Source: Clostridiales bacterium (lineage in GTDB: Bacteria > Bacillota > Clostridia > Lachnospirales > Anaerotignaceae). Taken from it: DNA of 15,565 nt. The DNA lies in the NCBI GenBank assembly GCA_019423725.1, contig JAHZAW010000049.1, positions 1-15,565 of the forward strand, written 5' to 3'. The position numbers and the translations under genes are program-made. Positions 1 through 6,542 of the stretch are shown here, in pieces. The notes beneath the pieces were generated by a model, which did no database searches, was not told the DNA's origin, and saw only the letters and a list, made by a program, of their open reading frames with translations. Numbering within the stretch: position 1 is the first letter of the stretch; the number at the start of each line of letters is the position of its first letter.

Positions 1-1
1 T

Positions 2-472
2 GACGGTATAAATAATATACTTATATCAATTTCCGGAAATGACTGTAAAAGTATGGCTGAGGCAGCCGACTGCCTTCATAGGTATTCAAGATTTTTTGCC
101 TGTCATAAATTTTACGATGACAATAATATGGAACTGCTTACAACGCCGCAGGAACTTGAATCAGCTGAAGATTTTACAAATTCTTTTGTATTCTATATTC
201 CTTATGAGGAATGTTCGGACAAGACCTGTTCTAATATGAAAGAAAGAATAAGAAATCTAAGGGACAGCCAGAAATACGCATATATTCCGATAGATATAAG
301 GGGCGATCTTCCTGAAATAGATGATACAATATGTAAAAATTCATACTATCTGTGCTACAGAAAGGATAAGAGAGTATCCCTTTCAAATGGACACGTAAGC
401 GATAAGGCCTATGATATTACGAACTGCAGCCTTGTTGATATATTGAAAAATCTATATATGGAATATAAATAA
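2..472 (+). CDS. Hypothetical protein, 3' part only
   Basis: The reading frame is open from the left edge of the window to a TAA at 470-472, so the gene begins outside and about 156 C-terminal residues are visible. An internal ATG at 53 has no convincing ribosome binding site, so it is probably not the start. I do not recognise the family. The visible part looks soluble, is acidic and polar, has no obvious membrane segment, and has several scattered cysteines, including a C-x4-C pair (CSDKTC). It is convergent with the TetR-family gene and the two share a bidirectional terminator directly after this stop codon. It lies outside the nucleoside genes and its role cannot be inferred from context. 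Confidence 0.7.
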   Translation, partial: DGINNILISISGNDCKSMAEAADCLHRYSRFFACHKFYDDNNMELLTTPQELESAEDFTNSFVFYIPYEECSDKTCSNMKERIRNLRDSQKYAYIPIDIRGDLPEIDDTICKNSYYLCYRKDKRVSLSNGHVSDKAYDITNCSLVDILKNLYMEYK

Positions 473-475
473 ATA

Positions 476-508
476 AAAAGCAGCGATTTTAATTATCGCT
501 GCTTTTTT
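476..508. terminator. Bidirectional rho-independent terminator
   Basis: A perfect 9-bp stem, AGCAGCGAT (479-487) with ATCGCTGCT (495-503), encloses a 7-nt loop. A-tracts on the left and T-tracts on the right extend it, so it reads as a terminator on both strands. It begins just after the left-edge gene's stop. For the minus-strand TetR gene the first stem arm lies inside the coding sequence, encoding the last residues, and the stop codon sits in the loop. Confidence 0.9.
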
Positions 509-1046
509 CAAGTTCATTAACAAGAACCTTCGCAAAATCGATTAAACAAGATTTCAATAAAACAGTATATTCATCCGGTTTTTTACAGTTTTTGTCCGTC
601 AGCCATCTGACAATGGAAGCGACAAAAGCATCTGCATAGAAAGTTACATAAAAATCAGCATTTTTACATTCGTCAAAAACATCTTTTATGTAATCAGTTA
701 ACAATATTTTAAGTATTTCCCTGAAATAGTCATAAAATGAGTTCTGACCTTCTATCTGCAGAGCTTTTCTGTAAAAATCCCTGTTATCATAAAAGTATAT
801 ACACATATCTTCCAACAGGTCCCACTCACTATCGTATATCCTGTTTTGTATCCTTACGATAAATTCAGATGTGTATATCCAGTTTATCAAATCATATTTA
901 TCTTTAAAATGATAATAAAAGCTTTTTCTGTTCATCTCACACAGATCGCAAATATCCCCTATGCTTATTTTGGAGAAAGGAACAGTTTTCATCAGTTCTT
1001 TAAGAGCTGATGCCAGAGCTTTTTTTGTCATATTTGAGTCTGCCAT
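489..1046 (-). CDS. TetR/AcrR-family transcriptional regulator
   Basis: This is a 185-residue protein with an N-terminal TetR-type helix-turn-helix at about residues 8-58. It ends in the typical recognition-helix pattern NRKSFYYHFKDKYDLINWI. The helical remainder resembles the C-terminal domain of DhaS-like TetR proteins, which bind a ligand or a partner protein. The ATG at 1046 is preceded only by a weak GGG-containing site; an ATG five codons later is an alternative start. A strong -10 box and a perfect inverted repeat lie just upstream, suggesting autoregulation. It follows the broken sigG on the same strand but has its own promoter. The ligand is unknown. Possible targets include its own gene and, speculatively, the nucleoside phosphorylase promoter, where a partial match to the repeat occurs. 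Confidence 0.9.
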   Translation of the reverse strand: MADSNMTKKALASALKELMKTVPFSKISIGDICDLCEMNRKSFYYHFKDKYDLINWIYTSEFIVRIQNRIYDSEWDLLEDMCIYFYDNRDFYRKALQIEGQNSFYDYFREILKILLTDYIKDVFDECKNADFYVTFYADAFVASIVRWLTDKNCKKPDEYTVLLKSCLIDFAKVLVNELEKSSDN

Positions 1047-1070
1047 AAATATCTACCCGCTTTAATTTAC

Positions 1071-1121
1071 ATAAATTTGCGTATACAAATTTATTATAGC
1101 AAAGTAGTTAAAAAAATTAAA
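1071..1121 (-). promoter_or_regulatory. TetR gene promoter with overlapping palindromic operator
   Basis: On the minus strand a perfect -10 box TATAAT (1093-1098) lies 17 bp from a weak -35 (TTTAAT, 1116-1121). A perfect 9-bp inverted repeat, ATAAATTTG (1071-1079) and CAAATTTAT (1086-1094) with 6-bp spacer CGTATA, overlaps the edge of the -10 box and the start-site region. This position is typical of a TetR-family autoregulatory operator. The assignment to this regulator is inferred from proximity. Confidence 0.65.
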
Positions 1122-1183
1122 GTATTATTTTTAAATTTATAGATATGATTAAAAATAGAAATTGCATAATTTATAAAAGGTTA

Positions 1184-1944
1184 TTAAACATATTTTTTCA
1201 TCCTGTTAAGTGCGCCCTTCTCCAGCCTGCTGACCTGAGCCTGAGATATACCTATTTCATCTGATACCTCCATCTGGGTCTTTCCCTCAAAAAATCTCAG
1301 AGTCAATATTTTTTTCTCCCTGTCAGTTAGCTTTTCCATTGCCTCATTAAGCGATATATTATCCAGCCAGCTGTTATCAGACTCTTTATCATCGCTCATC
1401 TGGTCCATAACATACAGTGTATCACCATCATTGTGGTAAACGGGTTCATACAGCGATACAGGCTCCTGTACGGCCTCAAGAGCCTCAGCAACATCTTCCG
1501 GACTCATATCCAGTTCCTTTGCTATTCCTTGGAGTTGGCTGATGTCAGTTTTTCCTTGGCCTGCAGAGCTTTATAGGCTGTATCCCTCAGTGAGCGGCTC
1601 ACCCTTATGAAATTATTATCCCTTAAATATCTTCTTATCTCGCCTATTATCATAGGTACCAGATAGGTAGATGGAAGTACATTTAAAGATATATCAAAGT
1701 TATCTATTCCTTTTATAAGACCGATGCATCCCACCTGGAAAAGATCATCAATAGACTCATTTTTATAATCAAATCTTTTTATTATGCTCAGCACCAGTCT
1801 TAAGTTTCCGTTTATAAGCCTTTGGCGCGCTTCCTTATCGCCGCTTTTAGCTTTTTTAAATAATTCCATAGCTTCATCTTTTTTAAGAACTTCTATTTTT
1901 GCGGTATTAACACCGGTTATTTCAACCTTGCCTTTATATCCCAA
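1184..1944 (-). pseudogene. sigG: Frameshifted sporulation sigma factor sigma-G
   Basis: Two adjacent minus-strand frames together cover the forespore sigma factor. Residues 1-140 (1944 to 1522) carry region 2, including NGNLRLVLSIIKRF and DDLFQVGCIGLIKGIDNFD, and end at TAG (1522-1524) after TSANSKE. The other frame (ATG at 1507, stop at 1184) carries regions 3-4, including TQMEVSDEIGISQAQVSRLE. Start is TTG at 1944, set by AGGAGTG 7 nt upstream; the protein then begins with the KVEITGVNT block typical of sigma-G. Homologues have about four or five extra residues (usually beginning PT) at the break. A 16-bp deletion between AAGGAA repeats would explain the shift: adding 16 nt restores 258 residues, the family's usual length. 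Region 2 also has unusual substitutions: KFSTYA is LPSTYL, and NNPIRVSR is NNFIRVSR. Probably non-functional, unless it is an assembly error or two separately translated halves. Confidence 0.88.
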
Positions 1945-2003
1945 ATCGGTTCACTCCTGTAAAACGCATTTTTGATACATCAAACAGCAGTCAGACATAT
2001 TTA

Positions 2004-2056
2004 AAAAAATACCTCCCGAAGCTGATAGTCTAATTTTGCCCAGAGAGGTATTTTTT
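2004..2056 (-). terminator. Terminator after the alcohol dehydrogenase operon
   Basis: A 12-bp inverted repeat, AAAAAATACCTC (2004-2015) and GAGGTATTTTTT (2045-2056), encloses a 29-nt loop. Read on the minus strand it ends in a run of T. It closes the operon that ends with the zinc dehydrogenase and lies about 60 bp before the sigG start, so sigG should be insulated from that operon. The loop is longer than usual for an intrinsic terminator. Confidence 0.75.
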
Positions 2057-2088
2057 ATACCGCATATTAAGTTCTATATTATTCCAAA

Positions 2089-3150
2089 TTATCTTTCATA
2101 GGGTGTTATTACCCATTTTACGCAGTTATCGATCTTATTTTCAAATACTTCGTATCCGCGCATTACATCATTAAGAGGTGCTTTATGGGTGATAAGGCAG
2201 CTTGTGTCGATCTGTTTTGTCTGAACGAGCTTCATTATTGCCTCAGCATAGTTTGAATTTCCATCTACGCCGCCAGTTTTGAAAATAAGGTTCTTACCAT
2301 ACATAAGCTGAAGAGGTATCTCCTGAGGCTCAGCATAGAGAGCTACGATGACAACTATGGCATTGGGTCTTGCAGCCTGCCATGCCAGCTGGAAAGTTGA
2401 CTTAAGTCCTGCTACCTCAAATACTCTGTCTGCTCCCCTGCCGTCTGTTTCCCTCATAATTACTTCAAGGGGATCTTCCTTAGATGAATTTACGATTATA
2501 TCTGCAAGGCCATGTTCCTTGGCAAGATTGAGCCTATAGTCATTTACGTCAACAAGTATTACCTTTGAAGGGCTGTAAAGTTTAACGCTCATAAGTGTAC
2601 AGAGTCCTGTGGGGCCGGCTCCGATAACTACTACAGTATCAGCTGGTTTAAGTTCTCCGATGGATGCTGCCCAGTATCCTGTGGCAAGTATATCACCGTT
2701 AAAAAGTGCGTCCTCGTCTTTAACGTCATCGGGAATAAGTGTCATGCCCATATCGGCAATGGGAACACGTACATATTCAGCCTGGCATCCGTCGATCCTG
2801 CATCCAAGTTCCCAGCCGCCTTCTACACAGTTGTTTACAAATCCATTCCTGCAGAAAAAGCATGTGCCGCAGAATGTCTCAACACTTACAGATACTCTGT
2901 CGCCCTTTTTGAATTTCTTAACAGCGCTTCCGACCTCAACGACTTCTCCAACGAATTCGTGTCCAAGGATAGTATTTTCCTTTGCTCTGGGTACTGTTCC
3001 ATGTTTGATATGGAGGTCACTTGAGCAGATCGTGGAAAGAGTTACTCTTACGATGGCATCCCTCTCGTCCTTTATGACCGGTACCGGTCTGTCTTCAAGA
3101 GCGACTTCACCGTGTCCCTTATATACTACAGCTTTCATCATTTCTCCCAT
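2089..3150 (-). CDS. Zinc-dependent medium-chain alcohol dehydrogenase
   Basis: This is a 353-residue MDR-family dehydrogenase. Catalytic-zinc candidates are C42, H64 and E65 (the GHEFVG motif) and D153. The structural-zinc cysteine set C94, C97, C100 and C108 is complete. The Rossmann motif GAGPTG is at 177-182, and D201 at the end of the second strand suggests NAD+ rather than NADP+ (family inference). It resembles butanediol, sorbitol or threonine dehydrogenase-type enzymes; the substrate cannot be named from sequence. The ATG at 3150 has AAAGGA 9 nt upstream; an ATG four codons later (MKAVVY) is a possible alternative. It is the last gene of the YdcZ-ribokinase-reductase operon, 16 bp after the reductase gene, and is followed by a terminator. 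Confidence 0.93.
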   Translation of the reverse strand: MGEMMKAVVYKGHGEVALEDRPVPVIKDERDAIVRVTLSTICSSDLHIKHGTVPRAKENTILGHEFVGEVVEVGSAVKKFKKGDRVSVSVETFCGTCFFCRNGFVNNCVEGGWELGCRIDGCQAEYVRVPIADMGMTLIPDDVKDEDALFNGDILATGYWAASIGELKPADTVVVIGAGPTGLCTLMSVKLYSPSKVILVDVNDYRLNLAKEHGLADIIVNSSKEDPLEVIMRETDGRGADRVFEVAGLKSTFQLAWQAARPNAIVVIVALYAEPQEIPLQLMYGKNLIFKTGGVDGNSNYAEAIMKLVQTKQIDTSCLITHKAPLNDVMRGYEVFENKIDNCVKWVITPYER

Positions 3151-3166
3151 TTATATCATTCCTTTC

Positions 3167-3754
3167 TTAAAGATCCAAAGCAGCTTTTTCTGCTTTTTCA
3201 TAGGCTTTTTCAAGAACGCTTTCAGCATCTACCCCGACAATGTCTATGCCCTCAGCGCATATACACTCAAATTTATCTATTCCGAAAAATTCACACATAG
3301 CTTCTATGTATCTGGCTCCCATTTCCAGGGGTGAGTCAGCATAAAATCCTCCTCTAGAGGTTATGTAAACAAGTTTGTCCGCAGCACAGGTGCCAAAACA
3401 TCCGCTTTCATTGCATCCAAATGTTATGCCTTCCACACAGAGGTTTTCGATATAAACCTTGAGAAGCGCAGGAAAGCTGAGATCCCAGAATGGCGCAGCA
3501 ATAACTATTTTATCCGCATTTTTGAACTGCCAGGCATATCTAAACCTGGGATGGTCGAACTTTTTATCTTCCAGTAGACGCTGTCTCTGATTAAAGAAAC
3601 TGTCCTTAAAATATTCAAGGGGTTCATCCATCAGGCAGAGTTCTTCAACCTCATATTTTTCAGGATCAAGGGAATCAATGAATTTTTTTGCTATTTTGAA
3701 TGACCTTGATTCCTCACGTCTTATGCAGCAGTTGACAAATAAAACTTTTTTCAT
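3167..3754 (-). CDS. Flavodoxin-like NAD(P)H-dependent FMN oxidoreductase
   Basis: This 195-residue soluble protein has the flavodoxin-like fold of the Flavodoxin_2 / AzoR-NQO family. The N-terminal strand MKKVLFVNCCIRREESRS provides the phosphate-binding loop. APFWDLSFPALLKVYIENL corresponds to the P-x-x-x-F-S-x-P-A-x-L-K block that lines the flavin, and TSRGGFY to the second FMN-contacting loop. Such enzymes transfer electrons from NAD(P)H through FMN to quinones, azo compounds or other acceptors. The ATG at 3754 is preferred because GAGGTG lies just upstream; a GTG two codons earlier is possible. It starts 9 bp after the ribokinase stop, so the two are almost certainly co-transcribed. Several cysteines (C11, C12 and a cluster near the middle) are more than usual. 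The physiological substrate is unknown. Confidence 0.85.
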   Translation of the reverse strand: MKKVLFVNCCIRREESRSFKIAKKFIDSLDPEKYEVEELCLMDEPLEYFKDSFFNQRQRLLEDKKFDHPRFRYAWQFKNADKIVIAAPFWDLSFPALLKVYIENLCVEGITFGCNESGCFGTCAADKLVYITSRGGFYADSPLEMGARYIEAMCEFFGIDKFECICAEGIDIVGVDAESVLEKAYEKAEKAALDL

Positions 3755-3763
3755 AACCACACC

Positions 3764-4690
3764 TCACATTTCTTTTACACTGACCTCAAGACTGCCGTAT
3801 TTATTATTTTTAATAATGCTGTCGACCTCTTCCTTAAGAGGAACTGAGTCAGATGCGCCGTTTCTTCCAACGCATACGGCACTGGCTGTGGTAGCCATCT
3901 TAAGACTGTCGGCAACGGAATAATCGTTCAATATGCCATAGAGAAAATATCCTGTGAATGTATCACCAGCAGCTGTCGTATCCACAACATCGACTTTGTG
4001 GCAGCCGATAGTATATAATTTACCGTCAGAAAGACAGCAGGCTCCCCTTGAACCAAGGGTAAGAAGTATTTTGCATGAAGGATATTTTTCTCTCAAAATA
4101 TCAATTATATCATCATCATTTTCGCATCCGGCTATCTGTTTTCCCTCAACTTCGTTCACAATAAGCCATGACAGCTTATCTATAGGATACTCCAGCACAG
4201 CATCATTCATTGGCGCCGCGTTTAAAGCCACCTGAAGGCCTTTTTTCGCAGCCTGCTCAATTATATATCCTACAAGATTTGTTTCGTTCTGGAGGAGCAC
4301 AAGGCCGTTATTTCCGAACTTATCAAGGACGTCATCTATAAATTCCTTTGTAAGTGTCCTGTTGGTGCCGCCATAAAGAAGTATGCAGTTCTGGCCTTTC
4401 TCGTCGACCTGGATTATGGCATGCCCGCAGGTCTCATCACTGTCCTGGATCATATCAACATTGACTCCATTATCCATAAGAGCCTTTTTGAGCATTTCTC
4501 CGCCCTTTCCAAGGATGGCGGCATGAAATACCTCATTACCGGCCTTAGCTGCGGCTATGGACTGATTAAGCCCTTTTCCTCCGCAGTAAGTGTTGAGTGA
4601 AAGAGAGCTTTTAGTCTCGCCAGGAAGCAGAAACTTGTCTACTTTATATACATAGTCCACATTAAGAGAACCTAGATTCAAAATTTTCAT
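3764..4690 (-). CDS. rbsK: Ribokinase (PfkB family)
   Basis: This 308-residue PfkB-family sugar kinase has the usual ribokinase length. The N-terminal signature YCGGKGLNQSIAAAKAG (GGKG at 37-40) binds sugar, VNEVE lies near residue 179, and the C-terminal signature DTTAAGDTFTGYFL carries the anion-hole AAG and catalytic base D243. It would phosphorylate ribose to ribose-5-phosphate in the cytoplasm. The neighbouring nucleoside hydrolases release free ribose, which makes ribose the most likely substrate; deoxyribose or another pentose cannot be excluded. AAGGAG lies upstream of the ATG at 4690. The gene is 32 bp after the YdcZ pair and 9 bp before the reductase gene, in one operon. Confidence 0.9.
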   Translation of the reverse strand: MKILNLGSLNVDYVYKVDKFLLPGETKSSLSLNTYCGGKGLNQSIAAAKAGNEVFHAAILGKGGEMLKKALMDNGVNVDMIQDSDETCGHAIIQVDEKGQNCILLYGGTNRTLTKEFIDDVLDKFGNNGLVLLQNETNLVGYIIEQAAKKGLQVALNAAPMNDAVLEYPIDKLSWLIVNEVEGKQIAGCENDDDIIDILREKYPSCKILLTLGSRGACCLSDGKLYTIGCHKVDVVDTTAAGDTFTGYFLYGILNDYSVADSLKMATTASAVCVGRNGASDSVPLKEEVDSIIKNNKYGSLEVSVKEM

Positions 4691-4722
4691 ATTTACCGCA
4701 CTCCTTTTTTATTTTGGGAAAC

Positions 4723-5187
4723 TTATCCTTCCGTATGTTCAGAATGTTCAGATTTTTTGATTATTTTTTCTCTGAATGCCATTCCGGCTATTACAAAGAA
4801 AATGCCAAGAACTTTTATGGGGCTGAAATCTTCTTTAAAGAATATGCAGTCCAGCACTATGGATGTGGCCAGCTGTCCTATAAGAACGACTACAGTCGAT
4901 ATCATGACCGTGGATTTTTTTGTTCCGATCACAAGGAAAATAAGGGCTATAAGTCCCGTTACGCTTCCGAGATAAAGATATGAAGGAACATTTTTTATAT
5001 AATCTAATGTAAGTTCGTTCGTGTTTCCAAGGATTATAAGGACTATTATCGAAATAATTGAAGCCTCAAAGTAGTTTATAAGAGTTCCATTGGTATTTCC
5101 AAGGTACTCTGATGCCTTAACATTTACCATTTTATTAAAGACGTTCAAAACGCCAAGAAAAACTGCCATTATTATGTAAACTGCCAT
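4723..5187 (-). CDS. YdcZ-type (DUF606) small DMT membrane protein, second of pair
   Basis: This protein of about 154 residues has about five hydrophobic segments and a charged tail rich in K, E and H. Its segments (NGTLINYFEASIISIIV, YLYLGSVTGLIALIFLVIG, STVVVLIGQLATSIVLD) follow the DUF606/YdcZ pattern within the drug/metabolite transporter superfamily. The ATG at 5187 is chosen because AAGGGGG lies just upstream and the protein then begins with a membrane segment; an ATG at 5229 would overlap the preceding gene. YdcZ proteins often occur as adjacent small pairs that probably form a heterodimer (family knowledge). No substrate is known. Linkage to ribokinase and nucleoside genes makes a base, nucleoside or pentose transporter plausible, but this is inference. 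Confidence 0.82.
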   Translation of the reverse strand: MAVYIIMAVFLGVLNVFNKMVNVKASEYLGNTNGTLINYFEASIISIIVLIILGNTNELTLDYIKNVPSYLYLGSVTGLIALIFLVIGTKKSTVMISTVVVLIGQLATSIVLDCIFFKEDFSPIKVLGIFFVIAGMAFREKIIKKSEHSEHTEG

Positions 5188-5200
5188 ATATCCCGCCCCC

Positions 5201-5623
5201 TTAACCGTTAATAACAAGCATAATACCAACTAAAACAAGTATATAGGCAGGTATCTGCTCTTTTTTAAAGGGAATCTTCTTTACGCCAAAAGTTCCATAA
5301 TGGTCGAATATGGCTGAGCATACCATCTGTCCGATAACGGATAAAGATAATACGGCAGTTGCACCGATAGTTTTAGTACACCAGCTGCTTCCGGCAACTA
5401 TCGTTACACCTAAAAAACCTACAGTATAGACATACAGTGGGACACCTTTAAAGGTTATCTTTTTATGCTGTATGAGAGGTATGTATATGAAAAGTATTAT
5501 TGCCGCAATAACATGGACAAAAAAAGTAACGGCAAAAAGTGAATGATAAATTCCCAATTGGCCATTAAATGATACCATTATACTGTTAAAAATTCCTGAT
5601 AAAAATAAATAAATAATACCCAT
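5201..5623 (-). CDS. YdcZ-type (DUF606) small DMT membrane protein, first of pair
   Basis: This is a 140-residue, strongly hydrophobic protein with about five membrane segments. The start region (MGIIYLFLSGIFNSIMVSFN, then GQLG), a central GVTIVAGSSWCTKTIGA and the later SLSVIGQMVCSAIFDHYG match the YdcZ/DUF606 family. The ATG at 5623 is preferred over an upstream TTG at 5641 because GGGGAG sits in the right place and the first membrane segment follows at once. It is the first gene of the operon transcribed from the strong promoter at 5662-5690 and is followed 13 bp later by its partner. It probably forms a paired transporter with that protein; direction and substrate are unknown. Confidence 0.85.
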   Translation of the reverse strand: MGIIYLFLSGIFNSIMVSFNGQLGIYHSLFAVTFFVHVIAAIILFIYIPLIQHKKITFKGVPLYVYTVGFLGVTIVAGSSWCTKTIGATAVLSLSVIGQMVCSAIFDHYGTFGVKKIPFKKEQIPAYILVLVGIMLVING

Positions 5624-5661
5624 AAAAACTTTACTCCCCAATAATTAATATCACTTCTATT

Positions 5662-5690
5662 ATTATCCTTCCTCCATCAAAGTTTGTCAA
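5662..5690 (-). promoter_or_regulatory. Sigma-A promoter of the YdcZ-ribokinase-dehydrogenase operon
   Basis: Reading the minus strand, a perfect -35 TTGACA (plus positions 5685-5690) is separated by exactly 17 bp from GATAAT (5662-5667), a 5/6 -10 match. Transcription would start near 5655, about 30 nt before the first start codon. The inverted repeats at 5702-5740 lie just upstream of the -35, so a protein bound there could affect both divergent promoters. Confidence 0.8.
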
Positions 5691-5698
5691 TCAATGTA

Positions 5699-5740
5699 TT
5701 GATATAACAATAAATTTGTTATATGCTATTTATAACAAAT
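5699..5740 (+). promoter_or_regulatory. Phosphorylase promoter with overlapping TTGTTATA operator repeats
   Basis: A likely promoter is TTGATA (5699-5704) and TATGCT (5722-5727), 17 bp apart. It is covered by three half-sites that form two overlapping palindromes. ATATAACAA (5702-5710) pairs with TTGTTATAT (5716-5724) across 5 bp. ATTTGTTATA (5714-5723) pairs with TATAACAAAT (5731-5740) across 7 bp. Both are perfect. This arrangement over -35, -10 and +1 is that of a repressor site; the regulator is not identified. Confidence 0.65.
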
Positions 5741-5757
5741 CTCAAGGAGGGAATAAT

Positions 5758-6504
5758 ATGAGCGAATTACAGGCACACATCAGATTAAGCAGTGATTTAA
5801 AGGTTAAATACGCTATTATGCCGGGAGATCCGGCAAGGCTTGACAGGATAGCACCATACATGGAAGATGTCAAGGAAATAGGATTTAACAGAGAATACAG
5901 ATGTATGACCGGCATATATAAAGGTGTTAAGATACTCGCCATTTCAACAGGAATGGGCGGAGCATCAACTGCCATCGCCATTGAAGAACTTAAAAATATA
6001 GGCGTTGAGGCTATGATAAGAATAGGAAGCTGTGGAGCTGTCCAGCCCTTTGTAAAGGTCGGTGACCTTGTTCTTGTCAATGGAGCCGTAAGGGATGACG
6101 GTGCTTCTCAGACCTATATAAATTTAAAATATCCTGCTGTACCTGATACTTTTCTTTTCAATTACTGCATTGAAGCTGCCGAAGAAAATGCCTTCCCCTA
6201 CCATATTGGTTTTGCCAGAAGCCATGACAGCTTCTATATCGACAACGAAGACGAGATAAACGACTTCTGGGCTAAAAGAGGCATTCTCGGAAGCGATATG
6301 GAAACATCTACCCTCTTTACCGTAGGAAGATTGAGAGGCGTTAAAACAGCATCCATATTAAATAATGTCGTAGCCTGCGGAGAGGATACAGCTGACAGCA
6401 TCGGAAACTACGCAGATGGCGAAAACCTTGCCATGAAAGGCGAAAAAAACGAGATAATCGTTGCTCTTGAGGCCTTTGTAAAGCTTGAAAACTCAAAAAA
6501 ATAA
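5758..6504 (+). CDS. Nucleoside phosphorylase (uridine phosphorylase-like NP-I family)
   Basis: This 248-residue cytosolic enzyme splits nucleosides with phosphate to give base and (deoxy)ribose-1-phosphate. Family features are H7, the phosphate loop MPGDPARLDR (about 21-30), R45, R88 in RIGSCGAVQ, and the ribose-binding DMETS motif with E182. Overall it is closest to Udp-type phosphorylases. However, the Gln-Arg pair that holds uracil in E. coli Udp (the FYPGQER region) aligns with FYIDNED, so the base preference is uncertain and may be purine or broad. The ATG at 5758 has CAAGGAGGG immediately upstream. The gene is monocistronic, on the plus strand, divergent from the YdcZ operon and convergent with the hydrolase operon, and ends at a shared terminator. 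It complements the hydrolases by a phosphate-conserving route. Confidence 0.9.
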   Translation: MSELQAHIRLSSDLKVKYAIMPGDPARLDRIAPYMEDVKEIGFNREYRCMTGIYKGVKILAISTGMGGASTAIAIEELKNIGVEAMIRIGSCGAVQPFVKVGDLVLVNGAVRDDGASQTYINLKYPAVPDTFLFNYCIEAAEENAFPYHIGFARSHDSFYIDNEDEINDFWAKRGILGSDMETSTLFTVGRLRGVKTASILNNVVACGEDTADSIGNYADGENLAMKGEKNEIIVALEAFVKLENSKK

Positions 6505-6511
6505 ATACATA

Positions 6512-6541
6512 AGGGAAGCGTAATACGCTTCCCTCTTTTAT
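6512..6541. terminator. Bidirectional terminator between phosphorylase and hydrolase genes
   Basis: A perfect 10-bp stem, AGGGAAGCGT (6512-6521) with ACGCTTCCCT (6525-6534), has a 3-nt loop. It is followed by a T-rich tract on the plus strand, and on the minus strand by TATG and a T-rich run. It lies between the two convergent stop codons and ends both the phosphorylase transcript and the long nucleoside operon. Confidence 0.9.
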
Positions 6542-6542
6542 T

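Noticed and set aside
1505..1530. Programmed ribosomal frameshift joining the two sigG frames.
   Set aside because: No slippery heptamer or downstream stimulatory structure is seen, and residues expected at the junction are missing, so a deletion fits better.
2609..3334. Long plus-strand open frame of 241 codons opposite the dehydrogenase gene.
   Set aside because: It is antisense to two well-supported genes, has no family resemblance and no fitting ribosome binding site; a shadow frame.
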